A stretch of DNA of 64,000 nt from Variovorax paradoxus. GTDB lineage: Bacteria; Pseudomonadota; Gammaproteobacteria; Burkholderiales; Burkholderiaceae_C. Below, one piece after another: positions 51,552-59,553 of this stretch; the first letter of the stretch is position 1, and the number at the start of each line of letters is the position of its first letter. The stretch lies in contig NZ_JAUSXG010000001.1 in NCBI RefSeq assembly GCF_030815855.1, positions 1,798,001 to 1,862,000 of the forward strand. The letters run 5' to 3'. The notes under the pieces are model-generated. The model saw only the letters and a program-made list of their open reading frames with translations, did not search any database and was not told the DNA's origin. Made by a program: the position numbers and the translations under genes.

Positions 51552-51755
51552 GTGGCAACACCAAATTACGGCTACGAGAAGCGCCAGAAGGAGCTGGCCA
51601 AGAAGAAGAAAAAGGAAGAGAAGCTCCGCGAAAAGGCCAATCGCAAGCTCTCTCCCAGCAGCGAAGGGCTCGCTCCGGGTGACCCGGAAACCGACGTGGC
51701 CTCGCTCGAGCGCGATCCACCCACGGTGCCCGATCTGCCGACCAAGAACGGTTGA
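51552..51755 (+). CDS. Small lysine-rich protein, unknown function
   Basis: 67 residues from GTG 51552 behind AAGGAGAA. The first half is a highly charged helix (YGYEKRQKELAKKKKKEEKL) and the second is an acidic Pro-rich tail. Such Lys-rich small proteins occur in many Burkholderiales without known role. The ribosome site, codon use and the strong terminator at 51778 support a real gene. It may bind nucleic acid, which is a guess from charge alone. Confidence 0.7.
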   Translation: MATPNYGYEKRQKELAKKKKKEEKLREKANRKLSPSSEGLAPGDPETDVASLERDPPTVPDLPTKNG

Positions 51756-51777
51756 TTCGCCATCGACGCTTTCGATG

Positions 51778-51816
51778 AAAAGCCGCTGCAGGCCTCCGGG
51801 CTCGCAGCGGCTTTTT
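51778..51816. terminator. Bidirectional rho-independent terminator
   Basis: The 11-base stem AAAGCCGCTGC/GCAGCGGCTTT with a 14-base loop is followed by TTATTT on the plus strand and TTTCATC on the minus. It lies between the convergent Lys-rich gene and the esterase gene. Confidence 0.85.
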
Positions 51817-51833
51817 ATTTGTTCGGGGCCGCC

Positions 51834-52514
51834 TTATTTGGCGGCGAGCAGCTTGCGCAGTTCCGGCCAGACGTTGTCGAGCAGCTGCGGCTGCGCCGCG
51901 GCCGTGGGATGAATGCGGTCGGCCTGGAACAGCGAGAGCGCATCGGGTGCGTCGGCCACCCCCTTGAGCAGGAAGGGCACGAGCGCCGCCTTGGTCGTGC
52001 TGGCCACCTTGCCGAACATGGCCTCGAAGCGCCGCGTGTATTCGCCGCCGTAGTTGGGCGGCACCTGGATGCCGACGATCAGCACCTTGGCACCGGCCGC
52101 TTGCGCCGACTGGGTGATCTGCAGCAGGTTTTCCTCGGTGTTCTGGAGCGGCAGGCCGCGCAGCGCGTCATTGGCGCCAAGCTCGACCACCACGTGGCTG
52201 GGCTTGTGCTGCGCCAGCAGCGACGCAAAGCGGGCACGTCCGCCCGAACTGGTGTCGCCGCTGATGCTGGCGTTGATCACCGTGGCCGCGATTTTTTGTT
52301 GGGCGAGCCGCTTTTCGAGCAGGGGAACCCAGCCTTCGCCGCGCTTCAGGCCGTATTCGGCGCTCAGCGAGTCGCCAAGCACCAGAATGACCGGCTTGCG
52401 AGGCGAGGCCGCCTGCGCACTTTGGGCCTGGGCCGTCGCCGATGTCCCTGCGATGCCGAATGCGGCAGTGGTCAAGATAAAGTCACGTCGATTCAAAACG
52501 AAAAGCCTTTCCAT
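51834..52514 (-). CDS. TesA-like arylesterase/lysophospholipase (SGNH hydrolase), exported
   Basis: 226 residues from ATG 52514, or 220 from TTG 52496. The second start gives MNRRDFILTTAAFGIAG, a classic twin-arginine signal, and has GGAAAGG nine bases upstream, so it may be the true start. The SGNH blocks are present: VLGDSLSAEYG (Ser), SGDTSSGG (Gly), ELGANDALRG (Asn) and DRIHPTAAAQ (Asp/His). E. coli TesA is a periplasmic thioesterase/lysophospholipase. The tesA/ybbA divergent pair is conserved. The ATG start would overlap the start codon of the ABC gene. Confidence 0.92.
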   Translation of the reverse strand: MERLFVLNRRDFILTTAAFGIAGTSATAQAQSAQAASPRKPVILVLGDSLSAEYGLKRGEGWVPLLEKRLAQQKIAATVINASISGDTSSGGRARFASLLAQHKPSHVVVELGANDALRGLPLQNTEENLLQITQSAQAAGAKVLIVGIQVPPNYGGEYTRRFEAMFGKVASTTKAALVPFLLKGVADAPDALSLFQADRIHPTAAAQPQLLDNVWPELRKLLAAK

Positions 52515-53235
52515 GTCCCAACCCCCGTCTGAAGCCATTGTCGCCGTCGAGCACGTGTTCAAGTCCGTTACCGACTCGACCGGTACGCTGGACATTCTGC
52601 AGGACATCGATTTCACCCTGGGCTCGCGGGAAACCGCCGCCATCGTGGGTGCTTCCGGCTCCGGCAAGAGCACCTTGCTGTCGATCATCGCGGGGCTCGA
52701 CACGCCCACGCGCGGCACCGTCAAGCTCGCGGGTGACGACATCTTTGCCATCGACGAGGACGAGCGCGCCGCGCTGCGCGCCCAGCGCGTGGGTTTCGTG
52801 TTCCAGAGCTTCCAGCTGCTCGGCAACCTGAGCGCGCTCGAGAACGTGATGCTGCCGCTCGAACTGGCCGACCGCAAGGACGCGCGCAAGGCCGCCACCG
52901 AGATGCTCGGGCGGGTCGGGCTCGGGCAGCGCCTCGGCCATTACCCCAAGGTGCTCTCGGGCGGCGAACAGCAGCGTGTGGCCTTGGCCAGGGCCTTCGT
53001 GGTGCAGCCGGCCCTGCTGCTGGCCGACGAGCCCACCGGCAGCCTCGATTTCGCGACGGGCGAGCAGGTCATGCGGCTGATGTTCGATCTGAACCGGGAA
53101 CTGGGCACCACGCTCGTGCTCGTCACGCATGACCGCGGCATTGCCGCCCAATGCGAGCGCCGCATCACCATCGAGGCCGGGCGCATGGCACTCAACGAGT
53201 CGAAGCCCGTGCTCGTGGCCTCGCTCGAAGCATGA
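52513..53235 (+). CDS. ABC transporter ATP-binding protein, YbbA/LolD type
   Basis: 240 residues from ATG 52513; the frame is open far upstream through the esterase gene. Walker A is VGASGSGKSTLLSIIAGL, the signature is LSGGEQQRVALARAF, and Walker B is ALLLADEPTGSLD. The family pairs with FtsX-like permeases such as LolCE, MacB or YbbP. In E. coli, ybbA is followed by ybbP and divergent from tesA. Here no permease follows; the next gene overlaps by ATGA and encodes an unrelated membrane protein. The partner is therefore missing or elsewhere. Confidence 0.93.
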   Translation: MSQPPSEAIVAVEHVFKSVTDSTGTLDILQDIDFTLGSRETAAIVGASGSGKSTLLSIIAGLDTPTRGTVKLAGDDIFAIDEDERAALRAQRVGFVFQSFQLLGNLSALENVMLPLELADRKDARKAATEMLGRVGLGQRLGHYPKVLSGGEQQRVALARAFVVQPALLLADEPTGSLDFATGEQVMRLMFDLNRELGTTLVLVTHDRGIAAQCERRITIEAGRMALNESKPVLVASLEA

Positions 53236-54212
53236 TCGTTCCCCGGTTCTGGGCCGAAGGCCGCATCCAGGAGCACGTCGCGGGCAAGCAGATCACCGTG
53301 GTTCGCTACGGCTGGTCGGACGACAGCCCGATCGCCGCGCAGGCGCATGCCGACCAGCGCACGCGAGAGGCGTTCGACCGCATCGCCGGCGGCGAAGAGC
53401 TCAACCGCCGCGAGCGCAAGCTGGCCTACAACGGGGCCGAAGGCGTGCCCATCCGCGAGGAAATCGTCGAGCGGCAGGGCGACACCGTCGTCACGCGCAA
53501 CAGCTACGGCGCGCGCTGCCTCAACACGCCCGACGTGCTGTTCGTCGACATCGATTTCGACGAACCCCTGCGCGGCAGCGTGGTCGGCTTTGCGCTGGCA
53601 CCCGCGCTGATCGCAGGCATCGTCGGCGGCTGGACCGCCAAGACCTGGATAGGCGGGCTGATCGCCGCCCTCGTGGTCTTCATCGTCGCCTACCGCATCG
53701 GACTGGCCAAGAAGCGCGGCGAGGCCAGCGACAACCCCGCACCCGAGAAGCGTGCGGCCGAGCGCATCGGGCGCTTCGTCCAAAGCCACCCCGACTGGCA
53801 CCTGCGCCTGTACCGCACGCCGGCCGGCTTCCGGGTGCTGGCGATGCACGACGTCTTCAGCCCGGCGGACGCGGCGGTGGCCGACTGCTTTCAAGCGCTG
53901 GGCGTCGACGAGGTCTATGCGCGCATGTGCCGCAACCAGAACTGCTTTCGCGCCCGCCTGAGCGCCAAGCCCTGGCGCATCGGCATCGGCGAGCACATGC
54001 GGCCGCGGCCGGGCGTCTGGCCCGTGTCGCCCGAGAAGCTGCCGGTGCGCGATGCCTGGGTCGCGCGCTACGAGAAGGCCGCCGAGGGCCATGCCGCCTG
54101 CCAATACCTGGAAAGCGCCGGCAACAGCGCCCGGGTGCATCCGAACGCGCTGGCCGTGCAGGAACTGCACGATGAACGGACCCGCGCACACAGCGGATTG
54201 CCGATCGCCTGA
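53232..54212 (+). CDS. Membrane-anchored protein of unknown function with faint primase-like motifs
   Basis: 326 residues from ATG 53232, overlapping the ABC gene stop (ATGA). A pair of hydrophobic segments lies at about 115-133 and 138-157. The soluble parts contain VLFVDIDFDEP at 103-112, LYRTPAGFRVLAMHD at 193-207 and CFRARLSAKPWRIG at 238-251. The hhhDhD then GxRxxxxH order is reminiscent of archaeo-eukaryotic primase folds, but this is weak and the membrane insertion would be unusual. I do not recognise an established family. Coupling to the ABC ATPase gene is clear. Confidence 0.75.
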   Translation: MIVPRFWAEGRIQEHVAGKQITVVRYGWSDDSPIAAQAHADQRTREAFDRIAGGEELNRRERKLAYNGAEGVPIREEIVERQGDTVVTRNSYGARCLNTPDVLFVDIDFDEPLRGSVVGFALAPALIAGIVGGWTAKTWIGGLIAALVVFIVAYRIGLAKKRGEASDNPAPEKRAAERIGRFVQSHPDWHLRLYRTPAGFRVLAMHDVFSPADAAVADCFQALGVDEVYARMCRNQNCFRARLSAKPWRIGIGEHMRPRPGVWPVSPEKLPVRDAWVARYEKAAEGHAACQYLESAGNSARVHPNALAVQELHDERTRAHSGLPIA

Positions 54213-54250
54213 GGATCGGGTGGGCCCGCGCGGGTAGGGATAATCGGGGG

Positions 54251-54997
54251 ATGTCTTCCCCCAAAGTGATCTTCGGCTTCCATGCCGTGGGCGTGCGCAT
54301 CAAGACCGCGCCCAAATCGGTGCTCGAAGTGATGTTCGACACCAGCCGGCGCGACGCGCGCATGAAACAGTTCGTCGCACGTGCCCAGGAGGCCGGTGTG
54401 CGGCTGGTCGAGGCCGACGGCCTGCGGCTCGCCAAGCTCGCCGGCAGCCACGGACATCAGGGCGTGGTCGCGCGGGTCGAGCCCGCCGCGCAGATTCACT
54501 CGCTCGACGAGCTGCTCGAAGGCCTCGAAGAGGCCGGCACCGTGCCGCTGCTGCTGGTGCTCGACGGCGTGACCGATCCGCACAACCTCGGCGCCTGCCT
54601 GCGCGTGGCCGACGGCGCGGGAGCGCATGCGGTCATCGCGCCCAAGGACCATGCGGCCGGCATCAACGCCACCGTGGCCAAGGTGGCGAGCGGCGCCGCC
54701 GAAACCGTGCCGTACTTCATGGTGACGAACCTGGCGCGCACGCTGAACGAGCTCAAGGAGCGCAGCATCTGGTGCGTCGGCACCAGCGATGACGCCCCCG
54801 GAACCATCTACCAGAGCGACTTCAAGCGGCCCCTGGCGCTGGTGCTCGGCGCCGAGGGCGAGGGCATGCGCCAGCTCACCCGCAAGACCTGCGACGAGCT
54901 CGTGAGCATTCCGATGGCCGGCGCGGTCGAGAGCCTGAACGTCTCGGTGGCCAGCGGCGTGTGCCTCTACGAAGCCATGCGGCAGCGCGGCGCCTGA
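54251..54997 (+). CDS. rlmB: 23S rRNA 2'-O-ribose methyltransferase RlmB
   Basis: A SPOUT-class methyltransferase modifying G2251 of 23S rRNA. 248 residues. The N-terminal substrate-binding domain begins KVIFGFHAVGVRIKTAPKS. SpoU motifs are visible: motif 1 in LDGVTDPHNLGACLRVADG, motif 2 in LVLGAEGEGMRQLTRKTCD, and motif 3 in VSIPMAGAVESLNVSVASG, forming the knotted SAM site. Length matches E. coli RlmB (243). It stands alone, with a convergent oxidoreductase gene 10 bases downstream. Confidence 0.95.
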   Translation: MSSPKVIFGFHAVGVRIKTAPKSVLEVMFDTSRRDARMKQFVARAQEAGVRLVEADGLRLAKLAGSHGHQGVVARVEPAAQIHSLDELLEGLEEAGTVPLLLVLDGVTDPHNLGACLRVADGAGAHAVIAPKDHAAGINATVAKVASGAAETVPYFMVTNLARTLNELKERSIWCVGTSDDAPGTIYQSDFKRPLALVLGAEGEGMRQLTRKTCDELVSIPMAGAVESLNVSVASGVCLYEAMRQRGA

Positions 54998-55007
54998 GGC
55001 TGCGCCG

Positions 55008-56207
55008 CTAGCCCCTGGACAAGGGACTGGCCTTGCGGTGGAAGTACACGAGCTCCGCCATGCGCCGCATGGGCGGCGTACCCAGCAGCCGGTTGAACAT
55101 CCAGTCGTTCTGGAAGTGGTCGAAAGCCCAGCGCAGTGCGCGCTTGAGCCGAAACCGCGGATACGTGCGCACGAACCAGCCGGCCGGGTCTTCCACTTCG
55201 CCCCGCACAAAGCGCGCGATGGCGTCGCCGGCGCGTTCGCCGTGCAGCAGGGCCGTATGAATGCCGCCGGCCGTCACCGGCGACACCATGCCCGCCGCAT
55301 CGCCCACCAGCAGCGCGCGCTCGCGCGCCACCACGGGCAGCACGCCGCCGCACGGGATCATTCCCGCGCGAACCGCCACGGGTGGGGCGTCGCCCGCCGA
55401 GACCACCGAGGCGATCTTGCGCAACAGCGGATCGAGCCGGAGCGCCGGCGCGTCCTGCGTGCCCATGCGGCGCGCGAGCCCGACCTGGCTCACGCCGACG
55501 CCGTCGAGCGCCCATCCGATGTAGCCCGGCGCCAGTTGGCGATCGACGAAGCAATGCAGGAAACCGGGCGCCATGCGCGCGCCCTGGTATTCGTGCTCGA
55601 CGCCGTAGAGAAAGCGCGTGTTGCGCGAGAGCCCGAGGGCCTTGGCAACGCGCGAATGCGGGCCGTCCGCGCCCACGATGTAGCGGGCTGAAATGCAAGG
55701 CCCCTGGGCCACCGGGACTTCCCAGCGGCCGTTCATCCACAGCGCCTGTTCGAACAGGGTGCCAAGCTGCACGTCGACCCCGCTGGCGCGGGCGGAATCG
55801 ACCATCCAGTCGAGCAGGGCGGGCGCATCGGTGGCCCAGAACCAGTAGCCCGGTGCATGCAGGTCCACATGGCGCATGTCGGGCGAATAAAGCCGCACGC
55901 CGTCGATGCGGCGCACCAGGGCGGGCGGTACTTCCGCGAGCCATGGCACCGTATCGACCGCGTCCTTCACGATGATGCCGGTGGTGTGCAGCTTGGCGCC
56001 GGCGCTCGACTTCTTCTCCAGCACCATGACGCTGAGGCCCGCCAGTGCCGCGGCGCGGGCGCAGGCCAGCCCGGCAAAGCTTGCCCCGACCACGAGCAGG
56101 TCGACCTGCGCAACCGAAGGCCGTGGGCCGGCTATCGGTGGCGCCAGATGCGTGACAGCGGGAAATGCGGATTCTTCGAGGCGGGAAAAGGAACTGGAAA
56201 CGAGCAT
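55008..56207 (-). CDS. FAD-dependent oxidoreductase, geranylgeranyl-reductase-like
   Basis: 399 residues. A flavin-binding Rossmann motif VDLLVVGASFAGLACARAA starts near 36 (the third glycine of GxGxxG is displaced: GASFAG). The second FAD block is LLVGDAAGMVSPVTAGGI near 295. VGADGPHSRVAKALGL is the DG motif of the p-hydroxybenzoate hydroxylase superfamily. The middle region suits geranylgeranyl-reductase or tryptophan-halogenase relatives acting on lipids or aromatics. Substrate is unknown. The C-terminal 100 residues contain FDHFQNDWMFNRLLGTPP. A 10-base-stem hairpin lies 22 bases before its start. Confidence 0.88.
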   Translation of the reverse strand: MLVSSSFSRLEESAFPAVTHLAPPIAGPRPSVAQVDLLVVGASFAGLACARAAALAGLSVMVLEKKSSAGAKLHTTGIIVKDAVDTVPWLAEVPPALVRRIDGVRLYSPDMRHVDLHAPGYWFWATDAPALLDWMVDSARASGVDVQLGTLFEQALWMNGRWEVPVAQGPCISARYIVGADGPHSRVAKALGLSRNTRFLYGVEHEYQGARMAPGFLHCFVDRQLAPGYIGWALDGVGVSQVGLARRMGTQDAPALRLDPLLRKIASVVSAGDAPPVAVRAGMIPCGGVLPVVARERALLVGDAAGMVSPVTAGGIHTALLHGERAGDAIARFVRGEVEDPAGWFVRTYPRFRLKRALRWAFDHFQNDWMFNRLLGTPPMRRMAELVYFHRKASPLSRG

Positions 56208-56228
56208 GGGCGAGCTGACCTGTGGCGT

Positions 56229-56253
56229 TGCGCACCGCGACTTGCGGTGCGCA
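56229..56253. promoter_or_regulatory. Perfect 10-base-stem hairpin upstream of FAD oxidoreductase
   Basis: TGCGCACCGC and GCGGTGCGCA pair perfectly around loop GACTT. It lies 22 bases before the oxidoreductase start, in the 113-base gap after a small membrane-protein gene on the same strand. No T-run follows on the minus strand, so an operator or a leader structure is likelier than a terminator. Confidence 0.5.
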
Positions 56254-56320
56254 CGCGAAGTTAGCTACGCCATGTACGCGCGGCGTGAAGCCTGCGTGAA
56301 GTGGAAGGCAGGCAGCGAAT

Positions 56321-56491
56321 TCAGGAAGGATCTTTGCTGCGTGTGCGCGCCACCGCGCTGAAGATGCCGATGCCCAGGATGATCAACGCACCGATGCCGA
56401 TGTAGAGGTCGGGCACGCCGGCCACCGAGGCGCCCCAGGCGAGGCCGGCCAGGAAGATCAGAAAACCGATCATGTAGAGCGCAAAAGACAT
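56321..56491 (-). CDS. Small two-helix membrane protein
   Basis: 56 residues from ATG 56491. Two predicted membrane helices (FALYMIGFLIFLAGLAWGAS, then LYIGIGALIILGIGIFSAV) are joined by a short loop, with a basic C-terminus (RTRSKDPS). Similar tiny proteins are widespread in Burkholderiales without assigned role. There is a modest ribosome site. It lies on the same strand as the oxidoreductase, separated by a hairpin. Confidence 0.7.
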   Translation of the reverse strand: MSFALYMIGFLIFLAGLAWGASVAGVPDLYIGIGALIILGIGIFSAVARTRSKDPS

Positions 56492-56661
56492 GCTTGTCCC
56501 CGGAAGCTGTTGATGACTCGCAGTATCCCGGCGGGCAGCGGAGCGAGCACAGGCCGTCGTCGCCAGTCGCTGTGGGAACTTGCCTACTGCGTTTGGCACG
56601 GGCGCGTCAGCCCGATCCCCTATATTGGATGGATTGCCTCGCCGACTCCGAAGGAACGAAC

Positions 56662-57183
56662 ATGCGCCTTATCCCCTGCACCGAGGAAGCCCACTCGGGC
56701 GCCATCCTTGCCATCCTCAACGAAGCCATCGCCAATTCGACCGCGCTGTACGACTACAAGCCCCGCGCGCCCGAGAACATGGTGGCGTGGTTCGCCACCA
56801 AGCGCGCCGGCGGCTTTCCCGTGATCGGCGCCGAAGACGAGGGCGGCAAGCTGCTGGGTTTTGCGAGCTACGGGGCGTTTCGCGCCTTTCCCGCCTACAA
56901 GTACACGGTGGAGCACTCGGTCTACGTCGAGGCCGGTCACCGCGGCGCCGGCCTCGGCCGCACGCTCATGGAAGCGATCATTGCCGAGGCTGTCGCGCGC
57001 GACGTGCATGTCATGGTCGGCGCCATCGATGCCGCGAATGCCGGCAGCATCGGGCTTCACGAACGGCTGGGCTTCGAACATGCCGGCACCGTGCGGCAGG
57101 CCGGATTCAAGTTCGGCCGCTGGCTCGACGTGGCCTTCTACCAGCGGATTCTTTCGACGCCGCTGAATCCGGTCGACGGCTAG
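56662..57183 (+). CDS. GNAT acetyltransferase, phosphinothricin-acetyltransferase-like
   Basis: 173 residues from ATG 56662 behind AAGGAA. The GNAT acetyl-CoA motif A is seen as VEAGHRGAGLGRTLMEAII, followed by MVGAIDAANAGSIGLHERLGF. The sequence pattern (NEAIANSTALYDYKPRAPEN, FASYGAFRAFPAYKYTVEHS) matches the Bar/PAT branch, which acetylates small amines such as phosphinothricin or methionine sulfone. Native substrate is unknown. Base composition is like its neighbours, so nothing suggests recent transfer. It is convergent with the aldo/keto reductase gene. Confidence 0.9.
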   Translation: MRLIPCTEEAHSGAILAILNEAIANSTALYDYKPRAPENMVAWFATKRAGGFPVIGAEDEGGKLLGFASYGAFRAFPAYKYTVEHSVYVEAGHRGAGLGRTLMEAIIAEAVARDVHVMVGAIDAANAGSIGLHERLGFEHAGTVRQAGFKFGRWLDVAFYQRILSTPLNPVDG

Positions 57184-57199
57184 GCGGCGCGTCCGGTTC

Positions 57200-58165
57200 T
57201 CAGGCGGGCGTTTCGTCGCTCGCCCGGTCCAGCATCTGGATGGTGCCGGCATCGAGCTTCAGCTGGGTGGCGACGACCAGTTCCTCCAACTGCGCGATCG
57301 AGGTTGCGCTGGCAATCGGTGCCGTGACCGAAGGCCGCGCAATCTGCCACGCAATCGCGACCTGACCCGGCTTGGCGTTGTACTGCTGGGCCACCTTGTC
57401 GAGCGCTTCGAGAATGCGCAGCCCGCGCGGGTTGAGGTATTTCTTGGTGGTGTTGGCGCCGCGTGCGCTCTTGGCCGCGTCGGCTTCGGTGCGGTACTTG
57501 CCGGTCAGAAAGCCGGCTGCCAACGCGTAGAAATTGATCACGCCCACCTCCCGCTTCACGCACAGCGGCTCGAGCGCGTCTTCGAACACGGCGCGGTCGT
57601 ACAGGTTGTACAGCGGCTGCAGGCTCTCGTAACGCGCAATGCCCAGCCGCTCCGACACGTCCAGCGCTTCGGCCAGCCGCGGCGCGCTGAAGTTCGAGGC
57701 CCCAATGGCGCGCACCTTGCCGGCCTTGATCAGGTCGTCGAAGGCGCCCAGCGAATCTTCGAGCGGCGTGGCGGCATCGTCGTCGTGCGACTGGTACAGG
57801 TCGATGAAGTCCGTCTGAAGCCGCTGGAGCGAGGCTTCCACCGCTTCACGGATGTAGCCGGGCGAGAGGCCCACCTTGCCTTCGCCCATCGGCTTGCCCA
57901 CCTTGGTGGCCAGCACCACGCGGTTGCGCTTGCCGCTCTGCTTGAGCCACTTGCCGATGATGGTCTCGGACTCTCCGCCGGTGTGCCCCGGCACCCAACT
58001 CGAATAGACATCGGCCGTGTCGATGAAGTTGAACCCCGCATCGAGCCAGGCGTCGAGCAGGCGGAACGAGGTGGCTTCGTCCACCGTCCAGCCGAAGACG
58101 TTGCCACCGAAGGCGAGCGGGGAGACCAGGAGGCCCGAGCGGCCCAGAGAGCGAAGTTGCGACAT
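57200..58165 (-). CDS. Aldo/keto reductase
   Basis: A 321-residue NADPH-dependent oxidoreductase of the AKR superfamily, resembling the YajO/Tas-like group. The catalytic tetrad region includes NFIDTADVYSSW (Asp and Tyr), VVLATKVG (Lys) and DLYQSHDDD (His). Family blocks IGASNFSAPRLAEAL and LCVKREVGVINFYALAAGFL follow. The C-terminus has APIASATSIAQLEELV, the NADP-binding block. A GGGAAG-type site precedes ATG 58165. Substrate is unknown. Confidence 0.93.
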   Translation of the reverse strand: MSQLRSLGRSGLLVSPLAFGGNVFGWTVDEATSFRLLDAWLDAGFNFIDTADVYSSWVPGHTGGESETIIGKWLKQSGKRNRVVLATKVGKPMGEGKVGLSPGYIREAVEASLQRLQTDFIDLYQSHDDDAATPLEDSLGAFDDLIKAGKVRAIGASNFSAPRLAEALDVSERLGIARYESLQPLYNLYDRAVFEDALEPLCVKREVGVINFYALAAGFLTGKYRTEADAAKSARGANTTKKYLNPRGLRILEALDKVAQQYNAKPGQVAIAWQIARPSVTAPIASATSIAQLEELVVATQLKLDAGTIQMLDRASDETPA

Positions 58166-58194
58166 GAAGTTTCTTCCCTAAAAAAGAGCGAGGA

Positions 58195-58803
58195 TCAGAC
58201 AAAACCGATGGCACCGAGCAGCGCGCCCGCGCCGAGCAGCCACAGCAGGTGAACGCGCGTGCGCCACACGACAAGGGTCGCCACCGCGCTCAGCAGCCAC
58301 AGGTGCCAGGCGGGCGCGTCGCCCGAATGGTTGCCCGCCGCGAGCACCCAGCCGGTGGCAATCAACAGGCCCACCACCACCGGCGCCATGCCTTGCTTGA
58401 AGGCACGCACGCCGCGCCTGTCGCGGTTACGGTGGCCCCAGCGCGTGGCAAGGTAGGTGAGGGTGGTGCTCGGCAGCATGATGCCGACCATGGTGACCAG
58501 CAGCCCGAAAAAACCGAGCAGCCAGGCGCCCGGCCCGGCGCCGATGCCTCCGCCCGCGTTGAGCCCGACGTTCCAGCCCATGAGCGCGACGAAGAGCACG
58601 TTCGGGCCCGGCGCGGCTTGCGCGATGGCCACCGACGAGCTGAATTGCGCGTCGGTGAGCCAGCCGTGCTGCGCAACGAGGTAGCGGTGCATGTCGGGCA
58701 CGGTGGTGATCGCGCCGCTGATCGACAACAGCGAAAGCAGCAGGTACTGGCCGAAAAGCGCCAGCCAGTCGTGCCATTGCATCACGATCGTCATATGGCT
58801 CAT
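58195..58803 (-). CDS. Half-size chromate transporter (ChrA family), partner 2
   Basis: 202 residues from ATG 58803; a longer frame adds an unconserved basic stretch. One CHR domain: LLSLLSISGAITTVPDMHRY near the N-terminus and QAAPGPNVLFVALMGWNVGL, the conserved PGPN motif, near 67. Five or six membrane helices are predicted. Short ChrA proteins work as a pair of half-transporters, and the other half is immediately upstream. In other species they export chromate, but the natural substrate may be another oxyanion. Confidence 0.9.
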   Translation of the reverse strand: MSHMTIVMQWHDWLALFGQYLLLSLLSISGAITTVPDMHRYLVAQHGWLTDAQFSSSVAIAQAAPGPNVLFVALMGWNVGLNAGGGIGAGPGAWLLGFFGLLVTMVGIMLPSTTLTYLATRWGHRNRDRRGVRAFKQGMAPVVVGLLIATGWVLAAGNHSGDAPAWHLWLLSAVATLVVWRTRVHLLWLLGAGALLGAIGFV

Positions 58804-58828
58804 GCGGCCCCCACGCTCGGCACTGGCG

Positions 58829-58882
58829 TGTCCTCGCTGCCCCCCGAGGGGGCGCTCGCACCTTGGGGCGGCCCGGCGGTGC
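58829..58882. repeat. GC-rich palindromic intergenic element (candidate dispersed repeat)
   Basis: The gap between the two chrA halves holds a CCCCC-GA-GGGGG palindrome and a second GGGGCGGCCC block. From memory, similar elements recur in Comamonadaceae intergenic DNA. No second full copy is obvious in this window, so the repeat claim is unproven. Confidence 0.3.
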
Positions 58883-59473
58883 TCATGGCGCAATCCTCCG
58901 CCACGTCCATGCGCACGCCACGCCGCCCACCGCCAGCAGCACCCAGCCGAGCGGAATCTTCAATAGGGCGATGGCACCGAACACCAGCGCCACGAACACC
59001 AGGCAGGCGGCAAAGCCCAGCGGATGCTTGCGCAGCTGCGGAATCAGCTTGATGCCGGTGGCGGCGATCAGCCCGCCCGACACCGCGCCCATGCCGCGCA
59101 GCGCGCCCGCCACCTGCGGGTTGCCCGCGTAATGGGCATAGAGCACGGCCAGCATCAGGATGACGACGAGCGGTATTGCGAGCATGCCGGCCACGGCGGC
59201 GATCCCGCCGCGCAGTCCGAAGTAGCGGTCGCCGATCATCAGCGCGAGGTTGACCACGTTGGGGCCCGGCATCACCTGGGCCACGGCCCAGTCCTCGAGA
59301 AACTGCTCGGGCGTGAGCCAGCGCTTTTTCTCGACCATTTCGCGTTGGACGATGGCCAGGACGCCACCGAATCCCTGCAGCGCGAGCCAGGTGAATGAAA
59401 CAAAAAGGTCGCGTGGCGACTTCGGTTGCGGAGGGTCGGACGGCGCTGCCGCGCCTGAGGGGGACGGATGCAT
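58883..59473 (-). CDS. Half-size chromate transporter (ChrA family), partner 1
   Basis: 196 residues from ATG 59473. After a Pro-rich cytoplasmic N-terminus, one CHR domain follows: FVSFTWLALQGFGGVLAIVQ, then the active VAQVMPGPNVVNLALMIGD near 73 and AAVAGMLAIPLVVILMLAVL. Five or six helices are predicted. The two halves face the same way, separated by 79 bases, and probably form a heterodimer. No chrB-type regulator is adjacent. Divergent from the YihY/BrkB gene. Confidence 0.9.
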   Translation of the reverse strand: MHPSPSGAAAPSDPPQPKSPRDLFVSFTWLALQGFGGVLAIVQREMVEKKRWLTPEQFLEDWAVAQVMPGPNVVNLALMIGDRYFGLRGGIAAVAGMLAIPLVVILMLAVLYAHYAGNPQVAGALRGMGAVSGGLIAATGIKLIPQLRKHPLGFAACLVFVALVFGAIALLKIPLGWVLLAVGGVACAWTWRRIAP

Positions 59474-59553
59474 GTGGGTGCGATTATCGTAGCCACTTGC
59501 AACTTGCCGGGGACTGCGCTGACATGTCCCTGCGTCATTCAACGGGAGACTTC

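Noticed and set aside
56662..57183. Horizontally acquired herbicide-resistance gene
   Set aside because: Composition matches neighbours, no mobile element is near, and Bar-like GNATs are ordinary chromosomal genes in proteobacteria.
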